64,000 nt of DNA from Pohlia nutans (GCA_022496805.1 CM040092.1:17316113-17380112), one strand, 5' to 3'. Shown: positions 1 to 11,097, numbered from the stretch's first letter. The notes: a model not told the origin generated them from the sequence alone. Numbers and translations: made by a program.

Positions 1-140
1 TATGTGGTTTTTGTGTCATTCTCACTGTCTGCCCCGTTTGAAGTAGACAGGGCTCACGTTTGAAGTATAAAACATAGGACAAATATTGCAGAAAAGGAAA
101 TGCCAAAAACTAGGACAACTATTTCGAGACAGAGGGAGTA
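1..140. mobile_element. End of a Stowaway-like MITE (cut by window edge)
   Basis: Read on the minus strand, the stretch ending at 140 begins TACTCCCTCTGTCTCGAAAT, which resembles the CTCCCTC(C/T)GT terminus of plant Stowaway MITEs (Tc1/mariner-derived, TA target site). The subterminal string TGTCCTAGTTTTTGGCA recurs near 3178-3195, so at least one related fragment is present. The other end lies outside the window. It probably sits in the APC5 intron just upstream of the exon that starts at 280. Confidence 0.5.
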
Positions 141-279
141 CAAGTTTAGATTCGTTTCATCCAAATGAAAAATTATCATCCTATTTGTAGTAATACGTGC
201 TTCTCATTTTGTTTGAGTTTGCTTCTCATTCATATGATGCTTGAGTTTCTCACATCTGGAAACTGCACATTGTACATAG

Positions 280-2318
280 GGATCTTCGAAGACGACGATG
301 ATGAGTACGAGTATGACGACGATATTGACATGAATGACATGAAGCTGCGGTTTCGTGGAGCTACGGCGGGTCGGGGAAGGAATGGTGCCTTTCCTATTCC
401 ACAGGCAGGCGAAAGTGGGGTGAAGACAAGGTCTTTACGAACGATTGAGCAAGTGGAAGGCTTTTTGAAGGAGCAAGCAGGGCTGCTTGAAAAGGGAGTG
501 GGCACAAGAGAGGATCTGGATGCGAATTTGACTCACCTTGAGAAGCTGGCTCCGGAGATGGTGAGAGCTCATTACCTTCGGTATCTCAATCATCTTCAAC
601 AAAGTGATTACCCTGCAACCATGGATGAGCTCCATCGTTACTTCGACTACAGTGCCGGGATGAGCACTGGAAGTCAACCCTCGTGTGATTCGAGTGTCGG
701 CAGGTTTCAAGCTGGGCTGCTTAGCCTGGGGTCAATGCACGCTCATTTTGGCCACGTCGATCAAGCCATGCAAGCTTTGAACGAAGCGGTGCGTATAGCG
801 CAGCAGTACAACGACGATGCGTGCCTTGCACATGCTTTAGCTGCTCTCTGCCATATGCTATTTGATGTGGGAGCAGGAGATGAGACGTATGCCAAAGGTG
901 AATCTGCAGGACTTCGAGATGTAGGAACCGGCCCTTCACTTGGAATCCAACAGCAGCTCTTGCTTTTACTCCGGCGCTGCCTGCGACGAGCTTTGGAACT
1001 CAAGCTACCTCAGTTGGTTGCGTTCAGTCGTCTCGCACTTGCAAAATTCGATTTAAAACACGTGCGCAGGCTTCCATCTTTAGGTGGTTTGGAGAATGGT
1101 GGAGAATTGGGCACATCTCCACTGGAGGTTTGCAAAACGCTGAGGCTAAGTCCTTACCTGTTAGGGGACTCTATTAGCAATGGCATGCCCTCGAATCAGC
1201 AGCGAGGAAACAACATGAATGGAAGTCAGCCACTCGCAGCTGGGGCTTGGACAAGCTCAACGGGACGCTTGGGTCGAACTTCAGATCCTGTTGTGAAACT
1301 TGCAGGAACCTCGCATTTGCTGCGTGCAGCGTCCTGGGAGCTTTATGGAAGCGTACCTTTGGTCCGAGTGAGCGCATTGATTCACGCAACATGCTACGCA
1401 GACGTGTCGAGCTCGGATGATGTCCTCCTTTCCTACGTCAAGCTCGCACAGCATTTAGCAGCGTCCCAAGGCTACGCAGCCGCACTACCTGCTTTCAAAT
1501 TAGCAGCCAAGAAGTTCCCCGGAGTTCCAAACCCATGGGTTCGAACAGCTCAACTTCAACTCATCCACGACCACGCTTTACACCGAGGGGAGTTGAAGCT
1601 TGCGCAAGTTGCGTGCGGGGAGCTCGCAGCGACTGCTTCTCCTGTCATTGGGGTGGACATGGAGCGCAAGACCGAGGCTACGTTTCGCCATATTCGGACG
1701 CTGCTTGTTTCTGGCCACCTGGATGAAGCTGCAGGAGTGGCGAGGTTATTATTTTCTTCGTGTTACAAGGCGGGTATGCAACTCGAGTCTGTGCTTGTGC
1801 TGTTACTCCTGGCTGATATTCACAAAACAGCAGACAGTGCGGTGACGGGGCTTCCTTACGCATTGGCGAGTCTCACGCTGTGCCAAGTGTTTAGCTTGGA
1901 TTCTTTGCAAGCGAGTGCGAAGGTGACGTTGGCCGAGCTTTGGTTGGGTTTGGGAGTGGGTCATGCACAGCGAGCTCTTCATTTGCTGCAGCAGTGCTTG
2001 CCCATGGTGCTGGGCCATGGGGGCCTGGAGCTTCGTGCTCGAACCAACCTTGCACTGGCGCGCTGCTATCTCTCTGATCCTTCGTTTTCGTTCGAGACAC
2101 AACTGGAGACTGTCCTGGAGCTTCTGCAGCAAGCAGCTGAAGAGTTTGAGATTCTCGAGGATTATGCTCTAGCTGGTGAAGCTTTCTACCTGCAATCCCT
2201 TGCTTTTGATCATTGTGGTTGTGTCGATGAGCGGAACAGTGCTGCAAAGGCTTTCCAGAGGTGTATGCAGTCCCTCAATTTGGCCCAGGCTTCAGAAAAT
2301 GCTGTCCTGCCCTTGTGA
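280..2318 (+). CDS. APC5: Anaphase-promoting complex subunit 5, C-terminal exon (5' partial)
   Basis: Subunit of the APC/C ubiquitin ligase, which drives mitotic exit; APC5 is a TPR scaffold protein. The exon encodes about 679 residues of an uninterrupted frame. It opens with an acidic stretch (EDDDDEYEYDDDID), passes HYLRYLNHLQQSDYPATMDE and FDYSAG, then the most conserved APC5 block with FGHVDQAMQALNEAVRIAQQ, and later SWELYGS, GLPYALASLTLCQ, TLAELWLGLG and HGGLELRAR. All of these align in order with plant APC5 to its C-terminus (about 900 aa in Arabidopsis), so roughly the first quarter is missing. I start at 280 because AG at 278-279 is a plausible acceptor and the upstream in-frame sequence is not APC5-like. 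Over 2 kb of coding sequence without an intron is unusual next to the many-exon angiosperm gene. No internal stop or frameshift is seen. A processed copy cannot be excluded from this end alone. Confidence 0.93.
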
Positions 2319-2341
2319 TGGCCTGCTTAATACTGATCATC

Positions 2342-2574
2342 TTAGCCCCCAAGAACGAAGAAGCCCAAAGTGGGCCTCATTCTTTTTTTAGCAGTAAATC
2401 TTTTGTGAACTTCCTTATGTTCAAATTTAATTGTTTTTGGGAAAAAAGACTTGTAATGTTCTTCACCGCTTCCAGTGATATAAAATATGGTCCTATCTGA
2501 ATTATAATTTTCACAATATGATTGATTCAATTTGTCATTTTAAAACCATGAATCCTTGGTCCTCTAGGGGTTAG
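2342..2574. repeat. TTAA-superfamily element, family G, copy 1
   Basis: A 233-bp element starting TTAGCCCCCAAGAACGAAG and ending GGTCCTCTAGGGGTTAG. Collinear diverged copies are at about 30067-30305 and 63596-63830, sharing blocks such as ATTTTAAAACCATGAATCC (first two copies) and GATTTGACC-like interior text. The ends resemble the CCCCTAA termini of the other TTAA elements in the window but have drifted. It begins 23 bp after the APC5 stop codon, so it probably supplies part of the APC5 3' UTR. Confidence 0.6.
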
Positions 2575-2795
2575 AGTTTCTGGAATGGGACGTTGTTTCT
2601 CACAATACTCTCATTTGAGTTTGTTATCAAAGAGGCTTACCACACGAGAGGGAAAGTACAGGAAATGGAAGCATGTTCTTGGTCTATTAGAGGTTACAAC
2701 ACTAGTGGAAGAACAAGGAGTCCTTTCTTTTTATTCAAGCATGCTTCAGACATGCATATGAAAGACATGGCAATGAAGAAGCTCTTTTGGGCATT

Positions 2796-3064
2796 ACCGT
2801 AACACCATAGCAGGTTCGCCACCTGGCGAACGAATATATTTTTTTTTTGAAAAAATAAGGTTTGCCTCTCAAAAACTGAATTTCTCAATTTTCGTTTTTT
2901 AGCAAAAAAATCAGTAAAAATGACATTAAATAGCTTAGAAATAACAAAATATTGCAAAAACTAATTTATTCTATTTTCGTTTTTCTGTCTTCAGAATTTT
3001 CTAATTTTTACGTTTTTTATTTTTAGAATTATTTTTGGACGAACCTGCTATGGTACTACGGTAG
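2796..3064. mobile_element. MITE with ~24-bp terminal inverted repeats (family L)
   Basis: The left end TACCGTAACACCATAGCAGG matches the reverse complement of the right end (TACCGTAGTACCATAGCAGG) with two differences, and the match continues through TTCG. The interior is AT-rich and non-coding. A degenerate relative lies at about 54345-54590 (blocks ATAAGGTT, TAGCTTA, TTTATTCTATTT and a CAGCTATGG end). The target duplication is unclear, so the superfamily is not assigned. Confidence 0.6.
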
Positions 3065-3254
3065 TGTTTGGAAGTCCATAAAATGGGGAAAGAGCTTTAT
3101 TTATAATTCATGCAATGTGGATTGGGCCAGTGGAAGTGGTGTTGCCTACCTCTATGTCCGTTGTTGTTTGGAAATAACTGTCCTAGTTTTTGGCAACAAA
3201 AGCAGGCCTCTATTTCTATGCACAAAGTGAATAGAAATCATTAATCATGATTCA

Positions 3255-3370
3255 GGGTGCACATAACATTCAGTAGCATGCACTGTCCCTGCCTTGGCTC
3301 AATAGTAGATGGTGTGGTATATTCCACACCCAATATAACTTCATCAGAAGCTAAGTGAACAGGTGGAGGC
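3255..3370. repeat. Family K repeat, left part, with 16-bp palindrome
   Basis: The text ATTCAGTAGCATGCACT...CTGCCTTGGCTC...ATATTCCACACCC...ACAGGTGGAGGC matches 25108-25206. The family resumes at 4642 (GTGATGAACAAAGTGCATGA) after the TTAA element at 3371-4641. The intact relative at 25108-25270 therefore serves as an unoccupied version of this site. Confidence 0.65.
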
Positions 3371-4641
3371 TTAACCCCTAAAGCACCAAGTGTCCTAACT
3401 AGGACATTTAGAGAACCGGGTAGGTTCCGGTGAACACATTTTTAATCGAATTTTGAAGAAAATTTAATAGTGGATTCCCCAATGTGCCACGAAAATGGGG
3501 ATTCTTTTTTTTTGAATTCTGACATCGTATGTGGAAGTTATGAGGGGAAATGTATTTTTTTCAGGAGAAAGAACAGTGGGGCAGTAGAGAAATAGTTGAA
3601 TTTTAGGGGGGGCAACAAGTTCGGCGGAGTGTGGAAGTTATGAGGGGAAATGTGTTCTTTTCGGGAGAAAGGGCAGCGGGGCAGTAGAGAAATAGTTGAA
3701 TTTGAGGTGGCAACAAGTTGGGTGGAGTGTGGAAAATGGAGTGGCCTATAGGGGGCAAAAGACCACCCCATTTCCCACACTCATTAAAAAGTTTTAAAAT
3801 AATATTTTTTAAAATTTAAAATTATTATCTTTAACTGAATTGAAACTTAATATTTTAAATTTAAAAATTCAATTTTATAATTAAAATTATTATTGTTAAA
3901 ATTTAAAAATTTAAAAATAATTAAAAATAATTAAAATAATTAAACAAATCGTCCAATGAAAGACTGCCACGTGGCAGTCCACCTTGAGAGTTAGTGGGGT
4001 CATGAACATTGGAATGGGTTGGGTGAGGTGGCACTTCGTTTCCCTTCCTCTACCCTTTATTTCCCCCCTAACTCCCAAAATTCTTAGAAAATATGCTATA
4101 TGTCTTTTAAAACTTGGAGATTTATTCTTTTTTCAAATTTTTTTTGCCATTCTATAGAGGGTGGAATGTACTTATGTTTCACCGCTCAAATCCATATTTT
4201 AAATAACAAAAATTGAAAATATTGCAATTCCAAAAACAAAGAGTCTTTTTAAACTTTTAAACCCCCAACAAGTGCAAGGTCTTCAACATCCTAAACATCT
4301 CCAAACGCAACAAAAATTGGTACACAACTAAGTAACATCATATAGAATGTGAAAGTGCAGTGCAACAAGTTTCGGTAGTGAGGTTTTTTTGATGTAACTA
4401 CGGTCAAACGCATCTGAAATTTTTGGGCATGTGTATTTTTGGGGTGATTTTTTCCATCAAACGCAATTATCTTGCAATCCGTGCAGTCAAAATCAACGAA
4501 ATTTTTTGTGTATGTTCTTCGAATAGTTTAGAACAAGATCTTACATTTAGACATCTTTTTGGAATATTTTTATGGGGGGAGTAAAAATGGCAGCATTGGA
4601 GTGATTTTGGAGGATAAACGCTCCGGTCCTTTAGGGATTAA
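3371..4641. mobile_element. TTAA element, family B, copy 1 (rearranged)
   Basis: Left end TTAACCCCTAAAGCACCAAG (3371) and right end GGTCCTTTAGGGATTAA (to 4641), flanked by TTAA at 3371-3374 and 4638-4641. The left ~60 bp match the reverse complement of the right end of the 55781-56342 copy, including GTCCTAACTAGGAC. The element is longer than the ~565-bp family norm. It carries a 100-bp tandem duplication (3530-3729), an AT-rich block (3780-3950) and a right part whose orientation is inverted relative to family B, so it is composite or rearranged. Confidence 0.65.
3530..3729. repeat. Two-copy tandem repeat, ~100 bp
   Basis: TGTGGAAGTTATGAGGGGAA starts at 3530 and again at 3630. Both copies continue through GGAGAAAG(A/G)(A/G)CAG and GGGGCAGTAGAGAAATAG to CAACAAGTT. 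A third partial start (TGTGGAAAATGGAG) follows at about 3729. The unit corresponds to an interior segment of family B elements (AAGTGGAAGTTATGGAGCAA in the complement of 55781-56342), so the duplication happened inside the element. Confidence 0.7.
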
Positions 4642-4727
4642 GTGATGAACAAAGTGCATGAAGGAAAGACAAGTGAGCGTGAAGGGGTGAAGCGCGGCCA
4701 TTTCTGTCCTTTCATAAAACACCTGCT

Positions 4728-5080
4728 TTAACCCCTAAGGGTCCACACTACATTTACCCGGTCAAACCTCATCAATTTCTCACATTTTAAGAAATATTAT
4801 ATATTTTTGGTATTTTTCTCACATGGGTTATTAATAAATAGATTTACCTTGAAATTTTCATAATCATGTAACTAAAAATGAAATTTATAAGATTTTTCCA
4901 AGCTTTTTTCCTGTAAAAATCATAGTAATTACAAGAAGCTTAAAATAGTATGATTTTCAAGAAAAAATGTAAATAATAGTGATGAACAACTAGTTGTCGG
5001 GGCATGCATTTTGTGCTTACATAGATAGAATTTGATAGAAAAACATTTTCTACAGTGTCTATTGGAATTTTAGGGGCCTG
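4728..5080. repeat. Family C repeat with a TTAA-CCCCTAA left end
   Basis: Starts TTAACCCCTAAGGGTCC at 4728. The interior blocks (CATCAATTCTTTCACATTTTA-like text, then AAATCATAGTAATTACAA at about 4915-4935) recur collinearly at 35960-36200. A clear right terminus before the next element at 5085 is not visible. Either this element is truncated or its right end is the CCTAAGGGTTAA at 6081-6092 and the 5085-5902 element is nested in it. Confidence 0.4.
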
Positions 5081-5084
5081 AGCT

Positions 5085-5902
5085 TTAACCCCTAACCGTC
5101 CCAACGTCCATATTTTGGACGTTTTTTGGGGTACATTCACCTTCGAAGAGCTATAACTTTTGCAAAAAGTGTCTAATTTTAATGATATTTTAAAGAAAAC
5201 CCCCCTCATGATGTATGGAATGAGTGGTAAAAATTTCAAATCAATCCAAGATGTATTGAATTTTTGGTGATCATTTGAAAGTAGGGGTCTTTTTTTGGAC
5301 AATTTTTGTGCATTTTGATGGCTGCAACTTTGGGGGCTAGTATCTCCTTCACCCCATGTCCGTTTTCAATAAACATTATTGGGTTGGATTTTCCTTGAAG
5401 TCTAGTTATCATGGTAATATTTTCATGTCAATCCATGTTGTTCTGAATGTTTGGGAGTCATTTTAGTGCACGGGTCTAGTTTGGACACTTTTTGCTTTTT
5501 GGGTCAAATCGGTCACTTTTTGGGCTACTTTTTGACATTGCAAGGCCATTTTAGGGCACATTAAAAAACTTTCATGAGTTTTTTTTCGTACCAGTGTGTT
5601 TATATGATGATTTTGAACTACTTTATAGTTGAATTTTTTTTCATTTGAGTAATTTTAAAAATGAATTTCACCTCTAACTGCGTTGCTGGGAAAATTTCAG
5701 CATCCTTTTTTTACACTAAAACACTATGATCTTGCAATCTATATGGCCAAATGACTCCAAATTTGATCCACATGATCTACAACATGTATATTACAAGATT
5801 GAACGGTTGAGATTCCTATACCTCACTTACATTTAGATCTATAACACATCAAAAGCAATGATGATTTTAAGCCCAAAAAAGCTAAGGACGCTTAGGGGTT
5901 AA
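5085..5902. mobile_element. TTAA element, 818 bp (family E)
   Basis: Left end TTAACCCCTAACCGTCC, right end GGACGCTTAGGGGTTAA, so the inverted repeat after TTAA is CCCCTAA(C/G)CGTCC. The first ~45 bp, including the small hairpin CGTCC-ATATTTT-GGACG, resemble the 5' end of family A elements, but the rest of the interior is unrelated. No coding frame is seen. Both flanks are TTAA. Confidence 0.7.
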
Positions 5903-7080
5903 TTTGCTGTAAAAAGTGTAATTTTAACAATTTTGAAGAATAGTAAATTGAACTAGAAAGTAGAAGATAACCTCCACACTTTCTTATTTGGGACCATTTT
6001 CATTTGAAATTAGGAACTCGGTGAAAATCTGCGTTTGACTGAAAAACGGTCAAGTTTGGTCATATTGGGCTCTTTAGAAGCCTAAGGGTTAAGGTAGAAG
6101 CACCTATAACCGATATCTTATGTGCAGTAGGTGTAGAAGGTGAATAGTATTTTTCCTGTATGGGAAAATAGAAATCATGAAGAATGCAATTTTCCCATAA
6201 TTATACTATAAAAAATGAAATTTTTACAAATTTTCAAAGTAAAAAGTTAGTCATCACCCAAAATTGATAACTAGACCATCCATGAACATATGATTCCACA
6301 AACTGGTCCAAGTTACTTTTTAGAATTCACTAATATATGTAATAGTGCAAGAAGTTGATTGGTTGACAAAATTTTCTACACAAGCTAGTAGCATTGCGTT
6401 TGGTTGTTAACCATTATGGGTCAATTGATACATTGATTTTGGGTGCATTGTTAGTTATGAGTGCTTCTACCTGATAGTCTCCGTTTGTGGTGACAGAGGT
6501 CCCTCTCTACAACCATCAAAAAGGCCCACATGAAAGGAGTTAATGCCCCCATGTGAGTACTTAAAGCAAGTAAATGATTTAAAATTCAAGTGATTTCATG
6601 AAATTGAACACTTTTAGTTAATGTGTTATAACTTAATGCTTTTTTTGCCAAAACAAGTTGTCTCATTATTTGAAACATGGCCTATCTTTAATAATGAGGT
6701 AACTATGTCTTAAAGCGTCCACAAAAGCACTACATAGCATCTTTGATGGAATCGATTGGACCTCAACAAATTTGTGTCTTGGCAAGGTCTAGAGAAAACC
6801 TTAGCAAGTGGACTTTTTCAAATCCAACCTAAAGAGAGTAAGATCTTGGACACCGAAGTTAAAATTGGTGCTCGACTAAACATATTTGAAGAGTGATAGT
6901 AATTCCGTGTGGAAGATGCCTACTTGGGGAGAGGAGTCTACTTCCATATATGAAAAGAAGACCAAAAAAAGATCAAAGAAGGCTTAAAATGACTGGGGCT
7001 CTTTCCGACTCAATATTGACTAGGGTTCTTTCCGACTCAACATTGACTGGGGTTTTTTGCAGGTCATTTTTTAGTTGATT
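5903..7080. repeat. AT-rich intergenic DNA with repeat family M and a short tandem repeat
   Basis: No gene seen. 6141-6300 shares GGAAAATAGAAATCATGAAG and nearby blocks with 13660-13800 (family M). An inward-facing TTAA-type right end, CCTAAGGGTTAA, lies at 6081-6092. 6991-7051 holds two and a half copies of a 27-bp unit beginning GACTGGGGCTCTTTCCGACT. The rest is unassigned. Confidence 0.5.
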
Positions 7081-9030
7081 TGAATATTCTATGTCCTGAA
7101 GCCATAGCCACCGATGTCATTACTTTGGAACAAGTGAAGAGAAAAGGTGGACGAAAGGCGCGCCCAAAAGCCAAGGATTCTACAACTATGCTGAAAAGAA
7201 CTGAAGGCCAGATGCTAAAGAACTAGCAACCAAGAAGGTGGCAAAGCAAGCTAAAGAACCCACAATTAAGAAAGTGGCAAGGCAAACTAAGGAACACGCA
7301 ACCACAAAAAAGAGGGGGGAGGGGGCTCAATTCACGGTGAAGACTTTGTACTTTCTTCCTCACGTGGCTGAAATTTGCATAGTCCATCTTCGCATTATCA
7401 ATCATGCATGGAGATGTCAGATTACGCGAACGGGCTGCATTCACCGGGAGCCTATCACAGGATCTAATTTTTTTGTTTTCAAGTACCTTTACCAAAAAAT
7501 GAGTGTTTCGCAAGTTATGGTTGCACATGAAGAGGTTGTAGAGAAAATGTAGTAAGAGGGGAAACCGATTGAGAGGGATTCGTTTATATATGAGGTGGAT
7601 GTACGAAATTTTTCTGGTCAAGTCGCACGAGAAATTTATAAACTACACAGGAATGATGCAAAATGCGTGAGGATGTGGTGCCAACAAAATATTGAGAAAG
7701 TTTTCTATTATTTGGAAACGGGTACGGTAGTACAAGGGGAGCTCAATGGAGGCAATATACCTTTCATAATCGGTATTCAAACTAGATGGCAACGAGACAT
7801 ACTCCTCCAATATAGTGACCGCAATGCTATTTTAATCGATGCAACCTTCGGAACAATGAAAAGAATGTAAAACTTTTAGTAAGGTGAGTGGGCTAACAAC
7901 CGATGCCGACCATAAACCAACTTCTATAATTACTTCATGAATGGCACTCCATTGTGCCAAAAACCAACAATCACTAAAATAGTTTAGTGATTGTTGACTT
8001 TGAAGCATTACTTGGAGGCACCTCATTGGTAGGAATTATGTTTATTCAAAGTTATTTTATGATCCTTCAAGGCATATTCACTGTCAATTTCAACTCAAGT
8101 CTAGTGTCATAAATAAACAACCTAGACCTTGGACTTTGAAAATTCATAACTTATCCAATATAACTTCAAAAATTATGATTTAACTTGGGGTAGATTATGA
8201 ATCAATTTGCTAATCCATTCTAACTATCACATTGCACCTCAAATTACTGTAAATAGGCGCAGTGCTTAAAGTGTTGGTTTATGGCCCACTAACCATAGTG
8301 TTTCATTGATTCAATCTCAATTACTGTACATCCTATTTTATGAACATATTAATACCTTGTCCTTTTCTGTTTCCTTGTAGTTCCCTCTCTATACCCTCAT
8401 CGTATTTGACAAATGGTACAATGGTATTCCTGTTGAATTTGTCATAACAGCGCGATGCAGCCAAGATGATTTTACTCCTTGGCCGAATGCTTTGAAGAAA
8501 ACATTAGAAAAAGAAAAACCCGACTGATTACCTAATGCTTTTATTGTTGACTGTGCCCAAGGTGAAATTAATGGTCTCAAGTAAAGTAGAACTCAATAAA
8601 AATTTGTTCAATAAAACACTATTACTGCTGATGTTTGTCTTTTTGATACTCATGATTTCATTTTTTGTTTCTTAGAGCAGTTTGGCATAAAACCGAAATC
8701 TTTCTATATCTTTGATATGTACGCCTCGTACAGACAAAACAGTCATGCTATAAAATAAGTGACACTCTTCTTCTTGCCAATGTTTTGCGTGAAGTTAGTT
8801 TGGTTATGTATGAGACCACATGTCCAGACAGTGAGAAGGTAGTGGAGGGAGCGACAAAAAATTCAGAGGCCCTTCGAGACAAATACCCAGACGCAATTGA
8901 TTTTTGGGATTACATGGATGCTTAATGGCCCTTAAAGGTTAGCATGTAGGTAGTTGGATATCGACGCATGTTTTATACATGACAATATACTAATGTCGCT
9001 GTGGAATTCTACTACGGTTTCATGAAAGGC
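7080..9030 (+). pseudogene. Degenerate MULE (Mutator-like) transposase with two introns
   Basis: Fragments in order match plant MULE transposases: a basic KRKGGRKARPKAKD segment (about 7130), TVKTLYFLPHVAEIC and THREPITG-like text (7340-7460), then IPFIIGIQTRWQRDILLQY and IDATFGT (7760-7855), FPLYTLIVFDKWYNGIPVEF (8381-8440), PNAFIVDCAQGEI (8530-8570) and AVWHKTEIF (8677-8705). Introns fit about 7879-8380 (donor GTAAGG, acceptor TTGTAG) and 8581-8675 (GTAAAG, CTTAG), so this is not a processed copy. It is dead: adjacent TAG TAA at about 7550-7555, a one-base deletion just after the DATFGT motif (about 7852), and TGA replacing likely Trp codons at 8526 and about 8717. The stops fit C-to-T or G-to-A transitions. 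The 3' limit is uncertain. Confidence 0.75.
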
Positions 9031-9033
9031 ATT

Positions 9034-9456
9034 CTAAAATCCTAGCGGATGCGGATGGTAGGACCACGCATCGATTGGTGTATTTACACGTGCAATACTA
9101 CCCACCACTTCTTCAGGTGGGATATTGTGTATGGACTCATTGAACTGATATGCCCCGTCCGCCAACAGGTTCTTAACAAGTTTTTTCCCTATACCGACCG
9201 TCTCCCATTCGGCGTCGCTCAAACCAACAAAGAAAGCAAACCAAGATTCGTCCTCCTCTTTCTTCCTCCCCAACAATCTCTCCACTGCGACCCGGGCCAA
9301 AGTCAAAGCCACCCGTTTCTTGACTTTGTTCCCGAGCTCAAGGTCCCTCTTTATGTACTTCAATTCCGCATTCTCCTTTCTAAGGGCACCAACCTGTACA
9401 CACAAAAATTCATCACTGTGAACAATTATCTGAGTCTCCAAAATTAGGGTTAGCAA
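9034..9456 (-). pseudogene. Unassigned coding-like fragment, possibly one exon
   Basis: I do not recognise this. The minus-strand frame of about 120 residues after a good acceptor (TGTGTGCAG before about 9393) is charged and helical (LRKENAELKYIKRDLELGNK, then ARVAVERLLGRKKEEDESWF, then GLSDAEWETVGIGKKLV), which looks more like protein than chance. It has no ATG of its own near the start and abuts the decayed MULE, so it may be a second transposon-encoded protein or a captured exon. No partner exon is convincing upstream. Confidence 0.3.
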
Positions 9457-11097
9457 AAATTAGGAAAAGGATCTATTAAACCAGTCATGAACGCTATAAT
9501 TTATTCTTTCCTTGAAGGCGAGGTTGAAGCCTTACGAGCTTTTTTCTGTACTCCTCGGTGTTAGTTTATAAAACTGATAATTTGAATAAAGTTTTTGAAA
9601 TCAATGAATTGAATTGCTTATATCAAGATAAAACTAAAAGGAATGTATCTCTTTTAGCTAAAAGATTCCTCTTGGAGCTGAATGAAAGCAATCATGATTC
9701 CTCTCTCATTCGTTCTGTTGGTGCAAGTATGCTCAACTAGTACACTCTGAGTAGTGTTTGAAGACACTAATACACTGTGAGTATTGTTTGAAGACACTAG
9801 TACACATTGAGTAGTGTTTCAATGTTTCAGTGTTACAGTGTCACCCTAAAATTCTACAATATTGAATCTTGAAAATGATACCTAACAACAATCTGAAAAC
9901 AATACTTAAAATGTGAACGATATTGAGGCCGCGACCTTTGAACCCAAAACACAAACAAAGTGACTATGCTCCAACTTTGCCTGATCCCCAACGTGAAGTG
10001 AGCTTCGCACCCTAAACTTGTAGTTGAAACATTGACAAACCCTAAGAGCCTAATCTAGATATAATCTGAGCATTTGAGAATCTTAAGTGAACGCTCACGT
10101 TTCGACACCTAGATAGACTTGGGCAGACTGGGGGACACTGTTTGACTTCAGCGGAAGTCAAAAAACACTAGTTACCAAACTTGCTAAAAATGGATATTGT
10201 GAAGGGAAAACGTTGGCATACCCTTTCGTAAGAAGGAAACCAAAAATAGAGTGATCCTACCTTTCTACATTGCACACATCGTTCACCTCAATATTGTCTA
10301 TGTCTATCTACAAAGTAACGAGCTGCACTTACTTGATCTTTATATACACCCTTCATCTTAAGAAATTCACCAACTTTAACATTTCTAAGCAATATCGGAA
10401 TGACATATGAATTCTTACTTTTACTATGAACAAATCATCTTGCCCTTTGTAAAAATTGAACTATATGTGAACGCAATACATAATCATTTTTCTCCCAACC
10501 ATCGTACATGTATTTTGGGGTTTGTCTTTGAACTACAAGAAGTGCGTAGTCAGCTAGTCGAGCCTCTCTAATGTCGGTGGACTTGTGTAATTGTTTTCGC
10601 ATATTTCTCCCGCTCCATCTCATGACATAGAAATTTTAAATTCTTCAGTGTTTAAAAATCACCATGTTGAAAATGTAACATTTCAAAAACATTAGAACTT
10701 AGTGCATATGAATAATGTCTTGTGACACTACTAGATTGGGTCTTGAATGTAAAATTCACTAAATCATAATAATAACCAATAAGATAAACGATTACAAGAT
10801 ATAATAAGATAATATTAATGGTTATATACATTCAAACATAGTTTTAGATAAAATTTAAGTTTTTTTTTTGCAAAAAGTTATAGGAAGGTAATTAATCCAT
10901 TTTCCACATAGAACCACACAAGTTTTAACAGCAATGAATATTGTTCGTGTGAGGGCAAGAAAATGGTTGCCTCAAAACATGTCACAAATGGTCAAGTGTC
11001 CTTATCTTTCTCTTGAACCCTAATTCATAGTTGCAAACGGCATACAAGCGAGTGGTTTACCAATGCAATAAATTGGGTTCTTTATACTAATGTACCT
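9457..11097. other. Intergenic, no gene; short tandem repeat at 9739-9828
   Basis: Mostly AT-rich and unassigned. About three copies of a ~30-bp unit, TA(G/A)TACACT(C/G)TGAGTA followed by GTTTGAAGACAC, run from 9739 to about 9828, the last one diverged. No coding frame or RNA gene is supported. Confidence 0.6.

Noticed and set aside
165..279. N-terminal extension of the APC5 frame (MKNYHPICSN…)
   Set aside because: Hydrophobic and unlike APC5, sits directly after a MITE end and before a plausible AG acceptor at 278-279; read as intron.
3962..3979. GACTGCCACGTGGCAGTC palindrome containing a G-box
   Set aside because: It lies inside a rearranged transposable element with no gene nearby; a promoter role is unlikely.
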